Counted from the first letter of the stretch, positions 16,786-24,044 are shown. The stretch is DNA of 64,000 nt from Lysobacterales bacterium (GCA_016718605.1 JADKCY010000002.1:1676501-1740500); one strand, 5' to 3'. The notes: a model not told the origin generated them from the letters alone. Made by a program: numbers and translations.

Positions 16786-18741
16786 CTACTCGAAGCCGTT
16801 CTTGAAGATGTCCGGCACCAACTGCGCTTCTACCGCGCCGATATCGGCATGGACTGGGCTCGTCGGCTCCAGATTGGTGTTGTAGCTTCGACCGTAAAAG
16901 TCTCGATCAAATGTCGTCGGTGTGCGGCAGGCGTCGCGCAAAGCCAATGTCGTCGGAGCATAGTCGCTGTCCAGTGCAAACGCCGCGGGAGCGTGCACCT
17001 GGTAGACACCGCTAACCGGATCGACCACGACGCTGTGCGAAGCGAAGTCCGCCGTGCTCTGAAAAAAGCCACACCATTCGCGCGTGAAGTTGGTGGACGG
17101 TGCCACCTCGCCCACGTTCTGCGGCGCACTCGCCGCCGTGGAAGCGAAAATGCTGGCGCGCGCCCATGCGGTGCCCGTCAACTCACCGAACGGTGCCCAA
17201 CCCAGTCGAAAGAACATGTCGAGTGGCGAGCGCATGATGATGGTGCTGTTTCGAACATCGACGATGGCGTCGAAGCGTGCGCCGAACAAGGCGGAGGTTG
17301 AGGGCAAAGACGCACGCGCAACCACTTCGTTGTTGTCGAGAATCGAGGCCATCAAAATCAGGTTGCCACCGTCATCGGCACTGATCAGATTGGTCCGCGC
17401 GCGGTTGTCGTCCACCATGGCGCGCCGCAGTTGCAGCAGGCTTTCACCATTGGCGATCAGCAGTTGCCCGTCGTCTGTCGCTGGGCCTACGCCATCGACC
17501 TGATTGCTGTAAAACCGGACGCAGGGCGTTGCCGAAAAAAAGCTGCATTGCACGCTGTCGCCGGAGGGCTCAACAATCAACTCAAGACGGTCGCCAGTGC
17601 GCAACCCCAATGTGCCACCGCCCACCTGATCCGACACATACAGATTGCGCAACCGAAAACGGTTGCTGCCCGCAGGCGCCGCATTGTTGGGATCGCTTAG
17701 CGAGCGACTGCCGAGCAGACACAGACCCGGGCTGTTGTCGGCGACATTGGCGGTAATCGCTACCAAACCGTTGCTGTCGGTTGCTGCGCCTAGGTGTCGG
17801 AAGCCGTCACCCTGAACTGGAAGAACTGTGTCCAGCGTACCGAACCCGCCCGAACAACCAACCCCAGACGACAGCGCCACACGCTGGTTGCCAATGATCC
17901 ACGCCACTTTGCCAGTCAACGGACGCGGCTGAAATCCGCCACCGCCTTCCAAGGAGCCAAGACAATAGAAGGCCGCACCTTCGTTGCCTTGGTTGTAGCC
18001 GATCATGCCGTCGGAAAACACGATGCTGCCATGTCGCTCCGTAGCAAGCGTTGAGGTATTCGCACCGCCACAGTAAATGCCGCCACCACGATCCGTTGCC
18101 ACATTGCTGCGGATCTCCGCACCCTCTGCGATGTAGAAATCCGCCCGTTCCAGCGGAACTGCATTGCTGTAGATGCTTGAACCCGACAAAGCCACCCCGC
18201 CGCCATTAATCGCCGCGTTGTTGCGAATGGTGGTGCCCAAGCCGATCAACACAGAAGCACCACCACGCACAATCAGGCCACCGCCAGAGGCGGCAAACTC
18301 GTTGTCGAGAACCACATCGGTGGCATCACCACCCGTCAACACGATGCGTCGAATCTGAAAGGTGCCGACACGACCATACAGGCTCAGATCCAGCACCGAA
18401 CGCTCCAAACCTCCCGCACCATTGACCACCGCGCGATCCGCATCCGAACTCGTGCTGCCGGTCGGTGCACCGGCGGTGCAACTGTCATAGCCGCCCTCCA
18501 AAAACACGGCCGTCTGACTCACGGTCGGCGTGTAAACCAAACCGTCGGGCACCGCGTACACACCCTTGTTGATCCGCAGCGTATGTGTCCCCGTCTGCGT
18601 GCGGATTGCATTCAAGGCAGCGCCGATATCCGCGTGGGTACAACCCGCGCCAGTACCGACACGCAGATCAAGCGCAGCCACCGGCGTGTTGCCGAACACC
18701 AGCAAACCAACAGCCGCAAGTACAAAGAAGCACAGGCGCAT
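16786..18741 (-). CDS. Large secreted beta-helix-type protein with C-terminal GFE tail
   Basis: 651 aa from the ATG at 18741, which has GGAGG 8 nt upstream and opens a signal peptide (MRLCFFVLAAVGLLVFGNTPVAA). The start of the mature part, GAGCTHADIGAALNAIRTQTGTHTLRINKG, is the pattern of polymorphic outer-membrane/parallel beta-helix proteins. The middle is rich in Asn, Gly and short hydrophobic repeats such as GTTIRNNAAINGGGVALSG and EIRSNVATDRGGGIYCGG. Function unknown; probably surface-exposed or released. The last residues are VPDIFKNGFE, which match the tails of three other proteins in this window and suggest a shared sorting signal (inference). Next to the convergent frmB. Confidence 0.82.
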   Translation of the reverse strand: MRLCFFVLAAVGLLVFGNTPVAALDLRVGTGAGCTHADIGAALNAIRTQTGTHTLRINKGVYAVPDGLVYTPTVSQTAVFLEGGYDSCTAGAPTGSTSSDADRAVVNGAGGLERSVLDLSLYGRVGTFQIRRIVLTGGDATDVVLDNEFAASGGGLIVRGGASVLIGLGTTIRNNAAINGGGVALSGSSIYSNAVPLERADFYIAEGAEIRSNVATDRGGGIYCGGANTSTLATERHGSIVFSDGMIGYNQGNEGAAFYCLGSLEGGGGFQPRPLTGKVAWIIGNQRVALSSGVGCSGGFGTLDTVLPVQGDGFRHLGAATDSNGLVAITANVADNSPGLCLLGSRSLSDPNNAAPAGSNRFRLRNLYVSDQVGGGTLGLRTGDRLELIVEPSGDSVQCSFFSATPCVRFYSNQVDGVGPATDDGQLLIANGESLLQLRRAMVDDNRARTNLISADDGGNLILMASILDNNEVVARASLPSTSALFGARFDAIVDVRNSTIIMRSPLDMFFRLGWAPFGELTGTAWARASIFASTAASAPQNVGEVAPSTNFTREWCGFFQSTADFASHSVVVDPVSGVYQVHAPAAFALDSDYAPTTLALRDACRTPTTFDRDFYGRSYNTNLEPTSPVHADIGAVEAQLVPDIFKNGFE

Positions 18742-18959
18742 GACGACGACCTCCAAAGAAGGATCGAGTCTGCATTGCGCACGCTGCGCGAGCCATGAAC
18801 TCGATGCTGACCTACACAAGCGCAAACTGGCGATGCTGGGGGACAGCGCACAACATCGCTCGATCGCGGAGGCGACGCTGACGCAACAACGTGTCTCGAT
18901 GCACCGGATATTTCGGACTCTAAACGCGGTCAAGCGTGCGGGATGCTCCTGCGTCCAAC

Positions 18960-19434
18960 CCCACTACAATCTCAGCTTCCGCCAACCTATTCACGAGTGC
19001 AAGCACCTCGTCTCCGTGGCGATCAACAACGCCAGTGCTTTGCCAGCCAAGGCAATGGTAGAAGCCGTACAAAACGGTCGTAAGGGTTTGCAGAGCAGCC
19101 GAGGAACAACGTCTATTGGCCAAAACTACAGAGTGATGAGACGACACGACCTAGAAGCTCGCGACCGATGCCCTGGCCCTCCTACTCCGGGAGGACCGCC
19201 AAGACGAGAACTTCACTCGTAGTAGCGTCACCGAAGCAATAGCCAGCCATGCGCGTGCCCGCCACACACACAGACGGGCACTTTCCCGGCCTCACTGTCT
19301 TTGGCACACGATTCCACGGTGATGCCGATCTCGGCGAGAACCAGCGGTGAAACCGCGTTCTCGCGCGTGAGTCCGCGATCATGAATGCCCTCGTCGGCAT
19401 CCAGCGGTCTGGCTGTTCGGTACTCAATCCGCAC
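18960..19434 (-). pseudogene. Decayed GNAT-family acetyltransferase
   Basis: Pieces of one N-acetyltransferase are spread over three frames. The first (from ATG 19434) reads RIEYRTARPLDADEGIHD and LAEIGITVESCAKDSEAGKV. The second gives GTRMAGYCFGDATTSEVL, then VLAVLPE, an in-frame stop, and EGQGIGRELLGRVVSSL (the acetyl-CoA-binding Q/RxxGxG/A motif). The third carries YGFYHCLGWQSTGVVDRHG (the usual C-terminal FYxxLGW element). At least two frameshifts and two stop codons break it. The 3' limit is approximate. It marks the edge of the accessory region. Confidence 0.82.
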
Positions 19435-19509
19435 GAAACTCTCCGAGCGCGCCTTCCGATTCCTGACGAAAGATCAGACGGCACGGCGCCGACGCATGAC
19501 AGTGCACGA

Positions 19510-19872
19510 TCAATCGTCGATGAATGCCCACGTGCCAGCGCCATCGAATCGGCGGACACGAACGGCCGCGATGAGCTTTGGATCGAAATTCCCAAGGTGA
19601 ACACCGTGCTTGCAGCCAGGCGTCGGCTGCAATGGCTCCCAGTGCGTGACACAGCCACACGTCCTGCAACGGATCGTGCGCAGCGTTCTGTCTCCCTGGA
19701 TGTACTCCGCCGTTGACTCAGGATGCCCTTGGATCTCGACGGTGCCGAATTCGAAGTACACCCACGGTCCACCCGTCCGACGGCACAGGGAGCAGTTGCA
19801 GGCGGTCGCTACCTCCGGCGTAGAAGGCAACGTCAACCGAACTGCACCGCAATGGCAGGCGCCTTCATGCAT
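19510..19872 (-). CDS. GFA family protein (glutathione-dependent formaldehyde-activating enzyme/CENP-V fold)
   Basis: 120 aa zinc protein. Conserved cysteines appear in the expected order: GACHCGAVRL (residues 4-13), CNCSLCRRTGG (CxCxxC), and TIRCRTCGCVTHW. GFA proteins were named for binding the glutathione-formaldehyde adduct, but most members have other or unknown thiol-related roles, so a link with frmRAB 3 kb away is only suggestive. The start at 19872 follows GAGAG; an upstream extension to 19974 is not supported. A near-match to an integron core (GTTAGAG on the minus strand, 19887-19881) lies 8 bases before the ATG, as for other genes in this cassette-like region. Confidence 0.85.
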   Translation of the reverse strand: MHEGACHCGAVRLTLPSTPEVATACNCSLCRRTGGPWVYFEFGTVEIQGHPESTAEYIQGDRTLRTIRCRTCGCVTHWEPLQPTPGCKHGVHLGNFDPKLIAAVRVRRFDGAGTWAFIDD

Positions 19873-19977
19873 GGTGTTCTCTCTAACGGTTAGGGCATTG
19901 ACCTGATCGCGCTTCGACCTCGCCCACAACGTCACTGGCGAGCGTAGGGTTCTACCCCGAAACCACGCACGCATGAG

Positions 19978-20005
19978 CAGAAGGTTTTACTCAGAAGGTT
20001 TTACT
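19978..20005 (+). repeat. Tandem direct repeat, 14 bp x 2
   Basis: CAGAAGGTTTTACT occurs twice without a gap (19978-19991 and 19992-20005) between two cassette-like genes. Cause unknown. Confidence 0.95.
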
Positions 20006-20046
20006 TGGGTGTGTCGCGCTGCGCTTGCCAATGCGCGTGGCTGGCC

Positions 20047-20331
20047 TCATCGCAAGTTTTCCAAGGCGTCCGCTGCTGCAGCTTTGAGCCATTGATCGGC
20101 TTCAGGGTGCGCGAGCAGCCAGTTGGCCAACTGCTCGCAACGCTCGGGGTTCTTGGCTCCCAAGTTAAGGATGGCAGAGGTTGCGCACGAGAGCTCGTCC
20201 TCGAATTCCTCAATCAACCTCACCAGGACTTCTTCGCTCAGGCTCTCCCATTCTGGCTCCTCCGGATGCAGCATCTGGATTCGCTTCCACAGAGGAATGC
20301 CTTCGTCCAGGGTCAGGGTCTTGTATTCCAT
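20047..20331 (-). CDS. Small acidic helical protein, unknown function
   Basis: 94 aa, rich in Glu and Leu, with two repeated helical pairs that resemble a short HEAT/TPR-like repeat (EVLVRLIEEFEDELSCATSA and CEQLANWLLAHPEADQWLKA). No signal peptide or membrane segment. Family not recognised. It begins 33 bp downstream of an attC-like core (20371-20365 on the minus strand) and is oriented like the other genes of the array, so it is best read as a gene-cassette cargo. Confidence 0.55.
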   Translation of the reverse strand: MEYKTLTLDEGIPLWKRIQMLHPEEPEWESLSEEVLVRLIEEFEDELSCATSAILNLGAKNPERCEQLANWLLAHPEADQWLKAAAADALENLR

Positions 20332-20364
20332 GGCGAGTAGAGAAGCTGGGAGCTGGCCTGTGCT

Positions 20365-20420
20365 GTTTAACGAATGAAGGGACCTTTCCCACCGCGCATC
20401 GGCTGCAGCGCTCGTTAGCT
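20365..20420 (-). repeat. attC-like site (56 bp)
   Basis: On the minus strand it opens with AGCTAAC (20420-20414) and ends with the perfect core GTTAAAC (20371-20365). The inner arms CTAACGAGCG and TCATTCGTTA are complementary in part. It is about 75% similar to the site at 21549-21604. It precedes the small gene at 20331. Confidence 0.5.
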
Positions 20421-20472
20421 TGGTCAGGTGGTTGCGCGTGGCGATGGGAAGCGTTGCCTCACCACATTTCCG

Positions 20473-20540
20473 GACGTGGCCTGGGGATTGTGTGCGTTGG
20501 GGTGGGTCTTGCCAAGAAGGTGCGCCCAGAGCTCAGGTCA
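20473..20540 (+). mobile_element. Truncated start of an IS110-family transposase (remnant A)
   Basis: The plus-strand frame gives GLGIVCVGVGLAKKV, corresponding to the conserved N-terminal IVCVGIDLAKNVF of IS110/IS1111 transposases. The first catalytic Asp is changed to Gly here and similarity ends after about 12 residues. The same sequence, better preserved, occurs at 21663. No inverted-repeat ends can be assigned. Confidence 0.5.
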
Positions 20541-20637
20541 AGCGTTGATGCATGACCCACTTCACGACCATGGTGCGGATCGTGTGAGCGAGCCGAATCC
20601 GGAGTCACGGGTAGCAGATTGCTACGATGCTAGACCT

Positions 20638-20667
20638 GACCCCGCGCTCCGTGACCCCGCGCTCCGT
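20638..20667 (+). repeat. Tandem direct repeat, 15 bp x 2
   Basis: GACCCCGCGCTCCGT is present twice head to tail (20638-20652, 20653-20667), next to the partial attC-like site. Confidence 0.95.
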
Positions 20668-20699
20668 GGTAAGCGGCCGTCGGCCGACTGTGATCGGTT

Positions 20700-20745
20700 C
20701 ACAAATGACTTCTCCCCGCAGGCCCGCTTGACCACATAGTTAGCC
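20700..20745 (-). repeat. Partial attC-like site
   Basis: On the minus strand GGCTAACTATGTGGTCAAGC starts at 20745; this looks like the leading half of an attC site, and it contains the TAA stop codon of the gene before it, as is frequent in cassettes. The trailing core could not be located, so the site is probably truncated. Confidence 0.35.
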
Positions 20746-21084
20746 GTCCTGACACACGATGATGACTGCTGCGGCCGGAACCTGTTTCATGCCCCACTCG
20801 TTGCTACTAGGGCAAAGGTAGCCTTCAACGTCGCTCGACAACACGCGAAACCCGTCAGGACATAGCTCGCTTGCCCGGTGCAGCGCGGCTGCTCGCACGC
20901 CACCAGAAAAATTGGTAGGTCCCTCGTACTCGACGCGGTACGTCGCTGTGCCAATGAGGTGCTCAACAAAGCCTGGCCCGCTGCAAGAAGACTGGTTCGC
21001 TCGAGGACCATACTTCATTGCGCAGCCGCCGATGGCGATAGCGCTAGCGATCGCCGCAGCTAGCGAATTGGTGCGTACTCCCAT
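20740..21084 (-). CDS. Putative small lipoprotein, cassette cargo
   Basis: 114 aa from the ATG at 21084. A short hydrophobic start with a possible lipobox (SAIAIGGC, Cys21) suggests attachment to a membrane. The mature part has several Cys (SSCSGPGF, SELCPDGF, YLCPSSNE, IIVCQDG) and a segment TATYRVEYEGPTNFSGG followed by a helix AALHRASELCPDGFRVLSS, similar in outline to small secreted proteins whose AxxLCPxGF motif recurs in proteobacteria. No function can be given. It starts 5 bp after an attC-like core and its stop codon lies in the next one, so it is a typical cassette gene. Confidence 0.6.
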   Translation of the reverse strand: MGVRTNSLAAAIASAIAIGGCAMKYGPRANQSSCSGPGFVEHLIGTATYRVEYEGPTNFSGGVRAAALHRASELCPDGFRVLSSDVEGYLCPSSNEWGMKQVPAAAVIIVCQDG

Positions 21085-21089
21085 ATGAC

Positions 21090-21167
21090 GGCTAACGTTC
21101 GACGGAAGAGGCGGCCGCAAGTGGGCGAAGCCCGCTTGTGGACGTCCCCTTGACGGAGGGGTTAGGC
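21090..21167 (-). repeat. attC-like recombination site (78 bp)
   Basis: On the minus strand it begins with GCCTAAC (21167-21161, perfect RYYYAAC) and ends with GTTAGCC (21096-21090, one mismatch to GTTRRRY). The centre has an 8-bp hairpin (AAGTGGGC / GCCCGCTT). The stop codon of the upstream gene is inside the first core, and the next gene begins 5 bp after the second. Best preserved attC-like site of the region. Confidence 0.65.
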
Positions 21168-21545
21168 GTCACGCGTTTCACGTAGCACTTGGCAAGCCAA
21201 ATGGCCGAAAGATGGGCCGGTTCCGGGCAGTCTCGCGGTGACTGGATGCGACGCTGTGGCATTGGTGAATTCTTCAACATTGATGGTTTGCTGACTACCG
21301 TACGAAACCATAACCTCAAACTCCCAGAACTCCAGCGAATCGGTAAGCCAGATGCCCGAATGGAGATATCCTTCCTGTTCCTCTATCAAGCAGTACTGCA
21401 CCAACAAGCCGCCTTGAGGCGACAAAGCATGCGATTCCAGTGGTAAGCGAAGCCATTGAGGCATGGTGGCACCGATTGAAGCTGCTCGTTTGATCTTGGC
21501 TCGAGTGTCGGCAGCTTGCTGCTGGACGTTGCGCTGGATTGCCAT
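21162..21545 (-). CDS. Hypothetical protein, cassette cargo
   Basis: 127 aa from the ATG at 21545, only 3 bases after an attC-like core. The frame is open further upstream, but that part runs through the attC-like site and IS remnant B. Sequence shows an N-terminal helix (AIQRNVQQQAADTRAKIKRAA) and a mixed beta-rich part with GGLLVQYCLIEEQEGYLHSG and DSLEFWEFEVMVSYGS. No signal peptide, no recognised family. The stop codon TAA lies within the following attC-like core. Confidence 0.58.
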   Translation of the reverse strand: MAIQRNVQQQAADTRAKIKRAASIGATMPQWLRLPLESHALSPQGGLLVQYCLIEEQEGYLHSGIWLTDSLEFWEFEVMVSYGSQQTINVEEFTNATASHPVTARLPGTGPSFGHLACQVLRETRDA

Positions 21546-21548
21546 GAC

Positions 21549-21604
21549 GCCTAACGAATGAAAGGACCTTCCCCACCGCGCACCAAATGTAGCGCTCGGT
21601 AGTT
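21549..21604 (-). repeat. attC-like site (56 bp), second copy of the short type
   Basis: Ends on the minus strand with the perfect core GTTAGGC (21555-21549); the opposite core is degenerate (AACTACC, 21604-21598). Aligns along its length with 20365-20420, sharing TAACGAATGAA, CCCACCGCGCA and GCGCTCG blocks. Confidence 0.5.
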
Positions 21605-21662
21605 CGGCCTGGTGGTCGAGCGTGACGATGGGTGGGGTTTCTTCATCACTCGTTCCGGAGGC

Positions 21663-21800
21663 GGTCGTGGCGATTGTGTGCGTTGGGGTCGATCTTGCCA
21701 AGAATGTGTTTGCTATTCGTGGCGCCGATGACCTTGGCAAAGCGGTTTGGGTGCAAGCTCGGATGCCACGCGCTCCGCTCCCTACGCATGACCAATCCAC
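21663..21800 (+). mobile_element. Truncated start of an IS110-family transposase (remnant B)
   Basis: The plus-strand frame reads VVAIVCVGVDLAKNVFAIRG and continues with DDLGKAVWVQARMPRA, matching the first about 35 residues of IS110/IS1111 transposases, including the first catalytic Asp. The rest of the transposase is missing; the next base block is the 3' end of an unrelated minus-strand gene. Some IS1111-type elements are known to target attC sites, which fits its place 60 bp beside the attC-like site at 21549. Confidence 0.65.
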
Positions 21801-21803
21801 CGA

Positions 21804-22601
21804 TTATTCATCGGGATCGAATGGCTCGCCATTGATGCTCCGATGCTCGAACCGCCAGCGACGGAACCTGCGCGCGGCCTGAAGGCTGAAGACCATGTCA
21901 GATACGGCGTCACAGTAGAGTAGCTCGATCCATTGCCAGCGATCGGCAATCAGGCAACGATCGCGGAAGACGTTGGTCAGTCGCAGTGCAGCGCTCTCGG
22001 CCTGAGGCACGTTTTCGGCATTGCTCGCGTCATAGACGAGTTGAATGCCGAGTGCATACGGGTCGGTGATGTCGGCTCGCTCAGTGTCATCTTCGAGGTC
22101 GAAGTAGATGCCGACCAGGCTCGCGCTGAACGACTTGCCCACCCTCTCGAACCTGTTATCGACGCCGCTCTTCCGAAGCCAGTCGATGAAGGCGTCAGGA
22201 AACTCGCTTCGTGCATAGCGCTGTGCAAGCCAGCGCTGCAGGACGCGTCGCTGTTCGAATGGGTATCTATACGGCCAAGGCTCAAGCTGGAGCAGCGCGG
22301 ACTTGTCGATGGTCTTCCGGGTGCCAATCAGGTACTCAACCCACTCCTTTGACGGAGACACCTCCATCTCCAAGTGGAGCTTCCCGATCGAATGACCGTT
22401 TCGCGACGTCGAAGACGCTTCATCGACCACGGTTCCAATCAACACATCGACTTGAGGCTCGTCAGCAACATCCCGCGCGAGGTCGCAACTGTGGCTGATG
22501 ACCATCACCCGTTGGTTGTTTCGTTGTGATCCACTCACAAGACCAAGCGCAACAGCATCGGCTGGATTCAGGAGATCTGCCTGTCGCCACACGGTCGGCA
22601 T
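21804..22601 (-). CDS. Unrecognised protein with VISHSCD motif; third gene of the TIGR04255-HTH module
   Basis: 265 aa, soluble, acidic, no signal peptide or membrane helix. The N-terminal part WRQADLLNP followed by RVMVISHSCDLARD (residues 31-44) resembles a recurring but uncharacterised 'SHDCD' motif in which Ser-His-x-Cys-Asp could be catalytic or metal-binding (inference). A basic-aromatic segment WPYRYPFEQRRVLQRWLAQRYAR lies near residues 109-131. The C-terminus ends in a basic stretch AARRFRRWRFEHR. It starts 13 bp after the HTH gene and reads in the same direction, so the three genes form one transcription unit. Function unknown; effector or sensor of the module is possible. Confidence 0.75.
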   Translation of the reverse strand: MPTVWRQADLLNPADAVALGLVSGSQRNNQRVMVISHSCDLARDVADEPQVDVLIGTVVDEASSTSRNGHSIGKLHLEMEVSPSKEWVEYLIGTRKTIDKSALLQLEPWPYRYPFEQRRVLQRWLAQRYARSEFPDAFIDWLRKSGVDNRFERVGKSFSASLVGIYFDLEDDTERADITDPYALGIQLVYDASNAENVPQAESAALRLTNVFRDRCLIADRWQWIELLYCDAVSDMVFSLQAARRFRRWRFEHRSINGEPFDPDE

Positions 22602-22614
22602 GCGTCAGCCAGCC

Positions 22615-23208
22615 CTAACCCAACACATCTAGATCAGGACCTCCGCGGTCAGTACTTCGACCCCGCAGTCTTGCTGCGAGTCGCTCACGCTGAGCCGCTT
22701 CGCGTTGCAGGATGTCAGCGAGCTTGTCCATCGTCTGCGCGACATCTTCGCCCTCTCGCAGAATTTGAAAGAGCGTCGCGCGGCCATTGATGGCCCGGTG
22801 CGCGATCCTGCCGACCTGGGTATCGAGCAGGGAAAGCCGCGGCTCTATGGCTCGCGCGATGTCGCGAATGCGCTTGGCATGGCCTTCCGTGACACGGCTT
22901 CCCCCTTGCCAGCTGTAGATGGTCGGTCTCGTCACGCCAAACAGCTGAGCCAGCTCGGACACACTCAAGCCTAGAGCGTCTTTGATGGTCTTGAGTTCAA
23001 CTGACAGGTTGGTTGACTGAGTACCTCGCTCGGCGGACTGTACAGTTTGGAGCGTCGAGCCTGTACCGAAGAACTTGATTTGTTGAGCTGCATCGTCTCC
23101 AGCGTGCGCGCCGCATACCACGAACAAGGTTGCTGCTGCTGCTTGGACGAGCCCTGTGCGGCGGGACTCGACTGGCCTCCAGCTTTGTAGAAGCTGCGCG
23201 TTGCTCAT
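22615..23208 (-). CDS. XRE-type helix-turn-helix protein with hydrophobic N-terminus; second gene of the module
   Basis: 197 aa from the ATG at 23208, overlapping the preceding gene's stop by 4 nt (ATGA). Residues 74-103 form a helix-turn-helix of the XRE/Cro type (ALGLSVSELAQLFGVTRPTI then YSWQGG). Oddly, residues 20-36 (LVQAAAATLFVVCGAHA) are hydrophobic and look like a signal peptide or membrane anchor, which is unusual before a DNA-binding domain. The C-terminal third is helical and charged (DKLADILQREAAQRERLAAR). It may regulate the module through the direct repeats at 24016-24035 (inference). A start further inside, near residue 70, would give a purely cytoplasmic regulator but has no ATG nearby. 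Confidence 0.8.
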   Translation of the reverse strand: MSNAQLLQSWRPVESRRTGLVQAAAATLFVVCGAHAGDDAAQQIKFFGTGSTLQTVQSAERGTQSTNLSVELKTIKDALGLSVSELAQLFGVTRPTIYSWQGGSRVTEGHAKRIRDIARAIEPRLSLLDTQVGRIAHRAINGRATLFQILREGEDVAQTMDKLADILQREAAQRERLAARLRGRSTDRGGPDLDVLG

Positions 23209-23990
23209 TTCCACTTCTCCATGGCATACGGTGTGACGAGCGCATTGAAGCTTCTCGAAAGCGCCGCCTTGAGTTTGGCCAACTCCACCTTTGTGGCCTC
23301 CGGGCTGTAATCGGTGCGGTTCGAGTTGGAGCTGTCGCAGTCGAGCATGACAGTATCTCCTCGGAAATCGATAAAGCGTTGGTGGAGTTTCAATCGCAAC
23401 GGCGCAAGATCGGGAGGTGCTGCAAGGCCGTTCGGAACCCGCACGGCTCGCACCAGCAGCGCGCGCGGCCCCTGCTCGAAAAGCGATTCGGTCAAGGTTT
23501 GCTGGTGCTCTAGGCCTTCGGCTGCGAGGAATCCCAGACCCACCGCTTGCGGCACCAGATACTGCTCAAGCACGGCTCCCTCATCCGGCTGGATTGCATC
23601 GAGCATGCGGATGCCCAGACGGTCGCAATACTCGATGGGACGATGCTCGTGAACGATCTTCAGCGCCTTGAGGAACGTACCGGAGAACTCTTCGAAGTCC
23701 GGATAATCCGTCAGCTCAAAAGTCAGAGCACCCGGATCAAGCAGAATGGACGCGGTCTCGGTCTTGTTGCGATACATCAGCCGCCTGATGGTCTTTTCGC
23801 CCAGCTGCACACCGTCCGATGCCGTCGACACCTCCAGTGTCCGGACCTCGGATTGGACGTAGTCTGGAAAGCCAGCGTTGCGGAATGCCTCCTGCAAGCC
23901 CGCTAGAAGCGGCTCCATCGCGAGCACGGGATTGAAGCGCATCTGCGATAGCGTAAAGCACACAGGTGCCCGACTCAGTCGCGTTCCCAT
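23205..23990 (-). CDS. TIGR04255-like protein; first gene of the module
   Basis: 261 aa, the usual length of this sporadically distributed family of unknown function. Typical features: N-terminal PVCFTLSQMRFNPVLAMEP, the central RRLMYRNKTETASILLDPGALTFELTDYPDFEEF (two parts, about residues 70-105), IEYCDRLGIRMLD (about 120-132), and a C-terminal helix VELAKLKAALSRSFNALVT. Start at 23990 is preferred: GAGGG lies 8-12 nt before it and the promoter is just upstream; a TTG at 24044 would lie inside the -35 box. It overlaps the HTH gene by 4 nt. Members are often found in variable genome regions. Confidence 0.82.
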   Translation of the reverse strand: MGTRLSRAPVCFTLSQMRFNPVLAMEPLLAGLQEAFRNAGFPDYVQSEVRTLEVSTASDGVQLGEKTIRRLMYRNKTETASILLDPGALTFELTDYPDFEEFSGTFLKALKIVHEHRPIEYCDRLGIRMLDAIQPDEGAVLEQYLVPQAVGLGFLAAEGLEHQQTLTESLFEQGPRALLVRAVRVPNGLAAPPDLAPLRLKLHQRFIDFRGDTVMLDCDSSNSNRTDYSPEATKVELAKLKAALSRSFNALVTPYAMEKWK

Positions 23991-24015
23991 TGTCTTACCC
24001 TCTTGTACGTCGGCG

Positions 24016-24044
24016 ACTTTACAACCAACTTTACACTCTGACAA
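24016..24044 (-). promoter_or_regulatory. Promoter with two direct repeats before the three-gene module
   Basis: On the minus strand TTGTCA (24044-24039) and TAAAGT (24021-24016) are spaced by 17 bases. The octamer TGTAAAGT occurs twice, 24035-24028 and 24023-24016, start to start 12 bp, covering the spacer and the -10. Such repeats are suited to binding by the HTH protein of the module (inference). Transcription would start near 24009, about 19 nt before the ATG. Confidence 0.55.

Larger units (their letters stand above)
20421..20739. other. Gene-free debris between cassettes
   Basis: No intact gene. The stretch contains IS110 remnant A, a 15-bp tandem repeat and the left part of an attC-like site. 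Short frames here carry no recognisable domain. Its mosaic of partial elements suggests repeated insertion and deletion. Confidence 0.6.

Noticed and set aside
22601..22620. GTTAGGG on the minus strand between the HTH and SHSCD genes, resembling an integron core
   Set aside because: It fails the last core position, no matching inverse core or hairpin was found nearby, and the genes look like one operon rather than two cassettes.
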